From the NCBI RefSeq assembly GCF_013410035.1, contig NZ_JACCBW010000001.1, positions 1,364,001 to 1,428,000 on the forward strand: a DNA stretch of 64,000 nucleotides, in the 5' to 3' direction. The position numbers and the translations under genes are program-made. The notes under the pieces were generated by a model that had not been told where the DNA came from, made no database searches, and saw only the letters and a list, made by a program, of their open reading frames with translations. The stretch's first letter is position 1. Each line of letters starts with the position of its first letter. The DNA is from Nocardioides cavernae (GTDB lineage: Bacteria > Actinomycetota > Actinomycetes > Propionibacteriales > Nocardioidaceae). Positions 58,221 through 64,000 of this stretch are shown in pieces.

Positions 58221-59429
58221 ATGGAGACACGGAGCGACACACGGAGCGACATCGCCGCGCTGCTGGCCGCCCACCCCGTGATCGACGGTCACAACGACCT
58301 GTTGTGGGAGGCGCGCGAGCAGGTGGCGTACGACTTCTCCCGCCTCGACGTGGGTGCGGGCGGCACGCCGACGCACACCGACCTGCCGCGGATGCGCGCG
58401 GGCGGGATGGGGGCGCAGTTCTGGTCGGTCTACGTCCCGACCCGGATGACCGGTGACACCGCGGTGAGCGCGACGCTCGAGCAGGTCGACGCCGCGCGGA
58501 TGCTCACCCGTCGCCACCCCGACGAGCTGGCGTGGGCCACGACGGCCGACGAGGTCGAGGAGGCCTGGGCGAGCGACCGCATCGCATCGCTGGCAGGTGC
58601 CGAGGGCGGGCACTCGATCGGCAGCTCGCTGGGCACGCTCCGCCAGCTGTACGCCCTGGGCGTGCGCTACCTGACCCTCACCCACAACGCGAACACCCCG
58701 TGGGCCGACTCCGCCACCGACACCCCTGCGGCGGGCGGGCTGACGGAGTTCGGGCGCGAGGTCGTCCGGGAGATGAACCGCACCGGGATGATGGTCGACC
58801 TCTCCCACGTCTCCCCCGCCACGATGCGCGCGGCCCTCGACGTCAGCGAGGCGCCGGTGATCTTCAGCCACAGCTCGGCGCGGGCGGTGACCGACAGCCC
58901 GCGCAACGTCCCCGACGACGTGCTCGCTTCGATGGCACGCGGCGGTGGCGTGTGCATGGTCACGTTCGTGCCGAAGTTCGTGAACGCCGCCTGCGCCGAC
59001 GCGCACCGCACCCTGGTCGAGGCCGCGGCTGCCGACGGCGTGCGCGAGGCGGACGGGCCGGCGTTCGCGGCGCACGAGGCGCGCTGGGTCCAGGACCACC
59101 CCCACCCGACCGCGACCCTCGACGACGTCGTCGCCCACTGCGAGCACGTGCGCGAGGTCGCCGGCATCGACCACGTCGGGCTCGGCGGCGACTACGACGG
59201 CGTGGAGGCCCTGCCGACCGGTCTCGAGGACGTCTCGGCCTACCCGGCCCTGCTGTCCGCGCTCGCCGACCGCGGCTGGTCGACCGACGACCTGGCGCGG
59301 CTCACCTGCCGCAACACGCTGCGGGTGATGCGCGAGGTGGAGGCGGTCGCGCTCGACCTGCAGGCCGAGCGCGAGCCCAGCACCGCCCGGATCGAGGACC
59401 TCGACGGCACCCCCCGACCCGGGGCATGA
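58221..59429 (+). CDS. M19-family membrane-type dipeptidase (renal dipeptidase-like)
   Basis: A 402-residue dizinc peptidase. Metal-site blocks are VIDGHNDLLWEA (HxD), GAEGGHSIGSSL (bridging Glu), VDLSHVSPATM, IFSHSSARAVTD and HVGLGGDYDGV. It cleaves dipeptides, including D-residue containing ones. There is no signal peptide, so it acts in the cytoplasm. It is divergent from the SNF2 gene. Confidence 0.93.
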   Translation: METRSDTRSDIAALLAAHPVIDGHNDLLWEAREQVAYDFSRLDVGAGGTPTHTDLPRMRAGGMGAQFWSVYVPTRMTGDTAVSATLEQVDAARMLTRRHPDELAWATTADEVEEAWASDRIASLAGAEGGHSIGSSLGTLRQLYALGVRYLTLTHNANTPWADSATDTPAAGGLTEFGREVVREMNRTGMMVDLSHVSPATMRAALDVSEAPVIFSHSSARAVTDSPRNVPDDVLASMARGGGVCMVTFVPKFVNAACADAHRTLVEAAAADGVREADGPAFAAHEARWVQDHPHPTATLDDVVAHCEHVREVAGIDHVGLGGDYDGVEALPTGLEDVSAYPALLSALADRGWSTDDLARLTCRNTLRVMREVEAVALDLQAEREPSTARIEDLDGTPRPGA

Positions 59430-59480
59430 CGTGACCCAGGACACCGCAAAAACGATTGGGTCGTTGTCGGTGGCAACCAA

Positions 59481-59486
59481 TAACCT
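59481..59486 (+). promoter_or_regulatory. -10 hexamer TAACCT of the MFS gene
   Basis: TAACCT ends six bases before the GTG at 59493; the neighbouring CAACCAATAACC is AT-richer than its surroundings. Confidence 0.5.
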
Positions 59487-59492
59487 CTTCGG

Positions 59493-61067
59493 GTGACCGA
59501 CACCCAGATCCAGCCCGGCGACACCCAGCCGGAGTCTTCCGACAAGCTCGACAAGAGCGTCCTCATGGTGGCCGGCGTGGTCGTCCTCGGCGCCATCATG
59601 TCGATCCTCGACATCACCGTCGTCTCCGTCGCGCTCAACACCTTCCAGCAGGAGTTCGACGCGACCGCGGCCGAGGTCGCGTGGACCATGACGGGCTACA
59701 CGCTCGCCCTCGCCAGCGTCATCCCGCTCACCGGGTGGGCCGCCGACCGCTTCGGCACCAAGCGCCTCTACCTGATCGCCGTCGCCCTCTTCACCGCCGG
59801 CTCCGTGCTGTGCGCGTCGGCGACCTCGCTCGAGCTGCTCGTGGTCTTCCGGGTGCTGCAGGGCCTCGGCGGCGGCATGCTGATGCCGCTGGGCATGACG
59901 ATCCTGACCCGCGCGGCCGGGCCCGAGCGCATCGGTCGCGTGATGGCCGTCCTCGGCATCCCGATGCTGCTGGGCCCGATCTTCGGTCCGATCATCGGCG
60001 GCGCGCTCATCGAGAGCGCCTCGTGGCACTGGATCTTCCTGATCAACCTGCCGATCGGCATCGCGGCCATCGCCTACGCCTGGGTCGTGCTGCCCTCTGA
60101 CGAGGTCGAGCCGTCCGAGAGCTTCGACTGGCTGGGCATGGTGCTCCTGTCCCCGGGTCTCGCCGCCTTCCTCTACGGCGTCAGCTCCATCCCGGAGGAG
60201 GGCACCGCGATGGCGGCCCGCGTCCTCGTCCCGGCGATCCTCGGTCTCGCCCTCATCGTGGCCTTCGTGCCGTGGGCCCTCGCGAAGCGCAACATCCACC
60301 CGCTGGTCGAGCTGCGCCTGTTCAAGAACCGCAACATGACGGTGGCCATCATCGCGATGAGCCTGTTCGCGATCGCGTTCTTCGGCGCCTCGCTGCTCTT
60401 CCCGCTGTACTTCATCCAGGTCCGCGGCGAGGGCACCCTCTTCACCGGCTGGCTGCTCGCCCCGCAGGGCGTCGGCGCGATGATCACCATGCCGATCGCC
60501 GGCATCCTGGCCGACAAGATCGGCCCCGGGAAGATCGTCCTCACCGGCGTCACCGTGATCACGGTGGGCATGGCGATGTTCACCCAGATCGGCGCCGACA
60601 CCTCCTACGTCTACATCCTCGGTGCGCTCTTCATCATGGGCCTCGGCATGGGCGGCACGATGATGCCGATCATGACCGCGGCGCTCGCCACGCTCACCGC
60701 GCACAACGTGGCCCGGGGCTCGACCCTGCTCAACATCACCCAGCAGGTGGCGGCGTCCATCGGCACGGCGCTCTTCTCGGTGATCCTCACCAACGAGATC
60801 AAGGACTCGAAGTTCGTCGCCGCCGGTCAGGCGATCGAGGCCGCGGGCGACGACCAGACCGCGGTCGCTGCGGTTCTCGAGAGGTTCGGCATCTCGCCCG
60901 ACCAGCTCGGCAACCTCGGCCAGCTCGTCGTCAACGACATGGCCGACGCCTTCGCGACGGTCTTCATCGTGGCGACGGTCCTGGTGGCCTGCTGCCTCAT
61001 CCCGGCCGCGTTCCTGCCCCGCAGGAAGGTCGCGCAGGTCGACCCGACCGCGATGATGGGTCACTGA
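59493..61067 (+). CDS. DHA2-type MFS drug efflux transporter (EmrB/QacA family)
   Basis: A 524-residue, 14-helix proton-driven exporter. Signatures are LDITVVSVALNTFQQEF (motif D1), GWAADRFGTKRLYL (motif A), and VFRVLQGLGGGMLMPLGMTILTR (motif B) followed by GPIFGPIIGGALIES (motif C, antiporter). It probably expels drugs or metabolites. The C-terminus is short and basic. No regulator gene is adjacent. Start GTG at 59493. Confidence 0.93.
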   Translation: MTDTQIQPGDTQPESSDKLDKSVLMVAGVVVLGAIMSILDITVVSVALNTFQQEFDATAAEVAWTMTGYTLALASVIPLTGWAADRFGTKRLYLIAVALFTAGSVLCASATSLELLVVFRVLQGLGGGMLMPLGMTILTRAAGPERIGRVMAVLGIPMLLGPIFGPIIGGALIESASWHWIFLINLPIGIAAIAYAWVVLPSDEVEPSESFDWLGMVLLSPGLAAFLYGVSSIPEEGTAMAARVLVPAILGLALIVAFVPWALAKRNIHPLVELRLFKNRNMTVAIIAMSLFAIAFFGASLLFPLYFIQVRGEGTLFTGWLLAPQGVGAMITMPIAGILADKIGPGKIVLTGVTVITVGMAMFTQIGADTSYVYILGALFIMGLGMGGTMMPIMTAALATLTAHNVARGSTLLNITQQVAASIGTALFSVILTNEIKDSKFVAAGQAIEAAGDDQTAVAAVLERFGISPDQLGNLGQLVVNDMADAFATVFIVATVLVACCLIPAAFLPRRKVAQVDPTAMMGH

Positions 61068-61090
61068 GCCACACCCGACCACGACGCCGA

Positions 61091-61126
61091 CGACGGCCCG
61101 TCCTCCTCCGGGAGGGCGGGCCGTCG
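61091..61126. terminator. 16-bp hairpin with a TCCG tetraloop
   Basis: CGACGGCCCG (61091-61100) pairs with CGGGCCGTCG (61117-61126) and TCCTCC with GGAGGG inside (one G-U), closing on a TCCG loop. It is between the two convergent stops and should terminate from both sides; no T-tract is obvious on the plus strand. Confidence 0.8.
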
Positions 61127-61150
61127 CCGTCACTGCGGGGCTGCAGGGCG

Positions 61151-62005
61151 CTACGGGTTGTTGGCCGAGGTGGCGCCCTTGCCGAGGTTGATGACCAGGT
61201 CGGTCGGCATGTCGATGCCGCTGCGGAAGACCTGCGCCAGGCCCTTGGTGCTCGCCTCGAGCGCCGGGGAGATGTCCTTGAGCAGGGCGGCCATCTTGTC
61301 GAGCGACTCCGAGAGCGCCTTCATGAACTTCCGGCAGCGCTCGAGCACCGACCGCGCCTTGTTGATGAGCGAGGTCAGCGCGGCCGGGGCCGCGATGCCG
61401 AGGGTCAGCGCCGACTGTGCGACGGCCCCGATGGCGTTGCCGACCAGGTCGGAGAAGAGGCCCTCGATGAAGGTGCGTACGCCTGCCAGCAGGCCGCCGG
61501 CGATCTCGATGCCGGAGGAGACGCCGTGGGCGACCTGGGAGAGGGCGGCGAAGACGTGCTCCATGCCCCCGGCCGCGGCGCGATAGGCGTCCATCGCCAG
61601 ACCGGTGTAGCCGCCGGTGTCGGTGGCCACGAGGGAGCGGTAGTCGGGACCGATGCCGCCCATGTGGTCGCCGATGTTGCGCCACGACTCCGCGCCGGCG
61701 CGGATGACGCCGGGGTCGCCGAGCAGCTCGTCGAGCCAGTCCTGGATCGGGCCGCAGTGCTCGAGGATCCAGTTGACGACCATCGAGCAGGCGGTGCCGA
61801 GGGGGTTGAGGATCGCCCCGACGACGTCGAGGGCGGCGCTGACGCCGTTGATGGTCCCCTCGATCCAGTCGCCACGCGCGAAGGCGGACGCGGAGTCGGC
61901 GGCCCCGTCGATCATCTTCAGGCCGTTGGTGCCGTTGGAGAACGAGTCGAAGTTGGTCACCAGGCCCCGGTCGGTGTTGCCGGGGTCGACCACGAGGGCA
62001 CTCAT
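61151..62005 (-). CDS. Helical type VII secretion-substrate-like protein
   Basis: A 284-residue protein unlike a named family by eye. It is Ala/Gly-rich, mostly helical, with a membrane-like stretch (SALTLGIAAPAALTSLI) and a central HMGGIGPDYRSLVATDTGGYTGLAMDAYRAAAGGMEHVFAAL reminiscent of WXG100/LXG-type helical hairpins but with a conserved-looking SWRNIGDH. Its gene overlaps an EspC-like gene by 4 bases. A role as a secreted effector or as a channel-associated partner of an ESX-like system is likely but not shown; no toxin domain is seen. Confidence 0.6.
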   Translation of the reverse strand: MSALVVDPGNTDRGLVTNFDSFSNGTNGLKMIDGAADSASAFARGDWIEGTINGVSAALDVVGAILNPLGTACSMVVNWILEHCGPIQDWLDELLGDPGVIRAGAESWRNIGDHMGGIGPDYRSLVATDTGGYTGLAMDAYRAAAGGMEHVFAALSQVAHGVSSGIEIAGGLLAGVRTFIEGLFSDLVGNAIGAVAQSALTLGIAAPAALTSLINKARSVLERCRKFMKALSESLDKMAALLKDISPALEASTKGLAQVFRSGIDMPTDLVINLGKGATSANNP

Positions 62006-62319
62006 CGGATCCTCCTGCCGATCTCGTCGAAGTGCGCGCCGACGGTGTCGTCGATGAAGCTGAACGTGTCGGCCAGTCCCGTGACGGTCTCGGCGCAGTC
62101 GTCGAGCGCCCCCTCCATCGCCGCGGCGGCCACCTGGCCGGCCGTCTGGAGCGGGAACATCGCCGGCCCGACGAGGAGGGAGCCGATGCTGCCGAACATG
62201 CCGGAGGTGAAGCTGACCTGACCGGCGGCGGCCGTGGCCTCACCGGCCTTGCGGGAGAGGCTGCGCACGCGGTTGGCGTGGGCCCGCATCTCGCCGGGGT
62301 CCACGAAGATGTCGGTCAT
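62002..62319 (-). CDS. EspC-like small type VII-associated protein
   Basis: A 105-residue helical protein similar to the T7SS_ESX_EspC group: MTDIFVDPGEMRAHANRVRSL, later VAAAAMEGALDDCAETVTGLADTFSFIDD. The members are secreted by ESX-1 in mycobacteria or pair with WXG-like proteins elsewhere. It has no WxG motif. It overlaps both neighbours by 4 bases. Confidence 0.75.
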   Translation of the reverse strand: MTDIFVDPGEMRAHANRVRSLSRKAGEATAAAGQVSFTSGMFGSIGSLLVGPAMFPLQTAGQVAAAAMEGALDDCAETVTGLADTFSFIDDTVGAHFDEIGRRIR

Positions 62320-62702
62320 CGGTCGTCGTCCTCCTCGTAGCCGTAGCGGTCGCGGTAGGCCTGGGTGAACTGGGCCACCGACGGGGACCCGGCACCGTAG
62401 ATCTCGGTGCCGATCTGCTCGACGTGGAAGCTCAGCCGACGCTGGGCCTGGCGGAGGGCCTCGAGCACGTCCGCGGCGACCTGCGACCCCGACAGCTCGC
62501 GCAGGTCGTCGGTGATGACGATGGACTGCACCTGGCCGGTGCCGTCGACGCTCACCCGGGCGACCTCGTCGGACGAGGTGCCCTCGACGGAGAGGTGCTC
62601 GCTGCGGGTGGCGAACTGCTGGGCCTGGTCGAGCTTGTCGAGGGCCGCGTCAGCCTGCGCGTCGATCGTGGCCAGCACGGCCTCGAGTCGCGACATGGAC
62701 AT
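62316..62702 (-). CDS. YbaB/EbfC-like protein (EspL type)
   Basis: A 128-residue protein with the fold of YbaB nucleoid-associated proteins: an N-terminal coil (ATIDAQADAALDKLDQAQQF), a beta sheet GTGQVQSIVITDD, and a C-terminal helix (LEALRQAQRRLSFHVEQ). In mycobacterial ESX loci a YbaB-like protein (EspL) stands beside EspC-type substrates and acts as a chaperone or coregulator. It is the first gene of the trio; ATG 62702 and 62696 are both possible, with GGGAG six bases ahead. Confidence 0.75.
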   Translation of the reverse strand: MSMSRLEAVLATIDAQADAALDKLDQAQQFATRSEHLSVEGTSSDEVARVSVDGTGQVQSIVITDDLRELSGSQVAADVLEALRQAQRRLSFHVEQIGTEIYGAGSPSVAQFTQAYRDRYGYEEDDDR

Positions 62703-62793
62703 GGGTGCTCCCGGGGTTGTGGGTGTACGACGGTCGGGGCGGCGGCCGGTCGACGACCCGGCCGGTGCCCCGCGCCCGTCGTCTTCCCGTCCC

Positions 62794-62799
62794 TATGCT
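62794..62799 (+). promoter_or_regulatory. -10 hexamer TATGCT of the following membrane protein gene
   Basis: TATGCT ends eight bases before the ATG at 62808. Confidence 0.5.
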
Positions 62800-62807
62800 T
62801 GCGAAAC

Positions 62808-63332
62808 ATGGAAGGCACCGAACTGCCCCAGCGTCATACCTTGGTCTACGTCCTGGTGGCCGCGGCTGTCGTCCTGGCCGTGCCGTGCGCGCGGATGGCG
62901 TGGCGTGCGCTCGGCCTGTCGGGCGGCGCGGCCGCCGGCGGCTGGGCGATGACGGTCGTGATGGTGGGGCTGCTCGTCGTGGTGCCGCTGCTGCTGGCGC
63001 GCAGCATCCAGACCCGTCACACCTACGTCTCGGACGAGGCGGTGACGGTCGTCAGGTCCGGTGGGGTCAGCCAGCGGATCGCCTTCGCCGACCTCACCGA
63101 GGTGAGGGTCCGCTTCTCGGGCCGCGGCGGCGACGCGCTGCGCAACGACCAGGTCTTCCTGCTCGGCCCGAACAGCTCCGGACGTGCCGGTGTGGTGGTG
63201 TCCCGGTTCCACGTCGACACGCTCCAGCCGCTCCTGCAGCGCCTGGCCGCCGAGGTCGAGCGCCGCCCCGGCCTGCTGGCCACCGACGTCGAGCGCAGCT
63301 ACTTCCAGCACGCCTTGACCACCGCCCCCTGA
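62808..63332 (+). CDS. Two-helix membrane protein with PH-like domain
   Basis: A 174-residue protein. Two N-terminal membrane helices (VYVLVAAAVVLAVPC and VVMVGLLVVVPLLL) are followed by a short beta domain (TYVSDEAVTVVRSGGVSQRIAFADLTEVRVRFSG) similar to the bacterial PH-like (bPH) fold of the YdbS type, then a helix (VDTLQPLLQRLAAEVE). Its function is unknown; such domains are membrane-attached and often regulatory. The ATG at 62808 is chosen because the -10 box precedes it directly. Confidence 0.65.
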   Translation: MEGTELPQRHTLVYVLVAAAVVLAVPCARMAWRALGLSGGAAAGGWAMTVVMVGLLVVVPLLLARSIQTRHTYVSDEAVTVVRSGGVSQRIAFADLTEVRVRFSGRGGDALRNDQVFLLGPNSSGRAGVVVSRFHVDTLQPLLQRLAAEVERRPGLLATDVERSYFQHALTTAP

Positions 63333-63383
63333 CGCTCGGCCGGCGGAGGCCCGGGTGCGAGGCCGGTGCGACCCGCGGCCCGC

Positions 63384-64000
63384 TCAGCCCTGGGTCGCGA
63401 GCGCGAGCGGCATCACGGCGCCCGCCCCGGCCGCGCGGATCGCGGCGGCGGCGACGGTGAGGGTCCAGCCGGTGGAGACCTGGTCGTCGACGAGGAGCAC
63501 GGTGGCACCGGCCGGGACCTCGGCGTCGAGGCCGCCGCGACGGCGTACGGCAGCCACCCGCTGCGCCGAGTTGGACTGCCCGGCCCGGGGCGGGACGGAC
63601 GCGTCGCGGATCGCCCAGGCGCCGACGATGGGGACCTGCATCACGCGCGAGAGGTTGTCGGCGAGGTCGCGGGTGAGGACGGGCCGGGTCGCGGACTCGA
63701 CCACCACGATGGCGTCGGGTCGCGACGACCACTCCGAGGACCAGTCCTTCATCACGTCCATCACGGCCTGGGCGAGACCGGGCGGCACCGGGCCGTCGGG
63801 GGTGTCCTCGCGGAACAGCGCCCGCAGCGCCTGGCCGTGGCCGAGGTCGGTGAGCCGGGCGACGGTGCGGCCGGGCTCCGCCGGCTCCGAGATCTTGCCC
63901 TTGAGGTCGAGACCCAGGTTGGCGAGCGCCGTGGGCCACATCCGGCGCGGCTCGAGGACGACCCCGGGCCGCGACAGCCGCTCCCCGGCCTCGGCCACGG
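63384..64000 (-). CDS. RecQ-type helicase C-terminus with phosphoribosyltransferase-like domain, partial
   Basis: The gene continues beyond the window; about 204 C-terminal residues are seen. The segment VLEPRRMWPTALANLGLDLKGKI and TDLGHGQALRALF match the end of actinobacterial RecQ-type helicases, which carry a C-terminal phosphoribosyltransferase-like module: VVVESATRPVLTRDLADNLSR and VLLVDDQVSTGWTLTVAAAAIR (a PRPP-loop-like VDDxVSTG). It likely unwinds DNA upstream of the seen part. The first in-frame start in the window is not the real one. Confidence 0.7.
   Translation of the reverse strand, partial: VAEAGERLSRPGVVLEPRRMWPTALANLGLDLKGKISEPAEPGRTVARLTDLGHGQALRALFREDTPDGPVPPGLAQAVMDVMKDWSSEWSSRPDAIVVVESATRPVLTRDLADNLSRVMQVPIVGAWAIRDASVPPRAGQSNSAQRVAAVRRRGGLDAEVPAGATVLLVDDQVSTGWTLTVAAAAIRAAGAGAVMPLALATQG

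Noticed and set aside
58134..62243. 1369-codon minus-strand frame across dipeptidase and MFS genes
   Set aside because: A chance frame without stops; it crosses convergent genes, a terminator hairpin and the type VII-like trio, and contains no domain.
1..64000. CRISPR arrays, tRNA or rRNA genes, insertion sequences, prophage
   Set aside because: No regularly spaced direct repeats of the right size, no cloverleaf-like gaps, no transposase or integrase, and almost no gap long enough to hold them.

Overview
The window is very GC-rich, densely packed DNA from an actinobacterium, most likely a Nocardioides-type member of the Nocardioidaceae. The reasons are lineage-marker families (DUF6457, DUF4446, DUF5926, a Bpa proteasome activator, EspC/YbaB-like small proteins), many GTG starts, a large set of apparently leaderless promoters (a TANNNT hexamer 6-8 bases before the start codon), and one copy of the GGTGGTCGAGTAG-type repeat I associate with that group. 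The genus is an inference. The content is chromosomal and mostly housekeeping. I see no rRNA, tRNA, prophage, insertion sequence or CRISPR array.

Layout. 1-2.4 kb: end of a MobA-like gene, DUF6457, quinone oxidoreductase, bpa. 2.4-5.9 kb (minus): serS operon with two HAD phosphatases and a secreted TIMP-like protein. 5.9-7.5 kb: PAP2/diacylglycerol-kinase fusion. 7.5-15.0 kb (minus): complete potassium-uptake operon kdpFABCDE, including a 30-residue KdpF. 15.1-18.2 kb: DUF4446, pheA, a GDT1-type transporter, a two-domain GNAT protein. 18.2-19.3 kb: a DUF559-like nuclease gene bracketed by two copies of a 62-bp palindrome-ended repeat. 19.3-25 kb: arcA, a cAMP-type signalling pair (stand-alone CNB protein plus class III cyclase), a large LuxR/AAA regulator. 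25-33.7 kb: small transporters and enzymes, GDPD, DUF2087, a secreted M15-like protein, LysE, ANTAR and GH114 proteins, and TerC under an apparent yybP-ykoY (manganese) riboswitch.

33.8-43.4 kb: flavin disulfide reductase, AAA ATPase, zwf, an Fpg/Nei glycosylase, a zinc-finger/HTH protein, lipoprotein, aat, an RTX-like protein, EcsC. 43.4-51.3 kb (minus): a leucine-catabolism operon (mccB, mccA, mvaB) running into three tandem sulfotransferase-like genes, the middle one lacking the PAPS-binding loop. 51.3-54.1 kb: NarL-type two-component system and a TetR gene. The TetR promoter and the mccB promoter carry the same 18-bp GGTTAG-N6-(C/T)TAACC operator laid over the -10 hexamer, so this TetR probably controls itself and the leucine operon. 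54.2-61.1 kb: ferritin, SWIM/SNF2 pair, dipeptidase, DHA2-type MFS pump. 61.1-62.7 kb: three overlapping minus-strand genes of type VII secretion-substrate character without secretion machinery. 62.8-64 kb: a membrane protein and the 3' end of a RecQ-type helicase with a phosphoribosyltransferase-like C-terminus.

The most interesting items are the repeat-flanked nuclease gene, the manganese riboswitch with a readable ribosome-site switch, the duplicated TetR operator, the sulfotransferase triplet and the orphan type VII-like trio. All assignments were made by eye from motifs and context; no database search was run.
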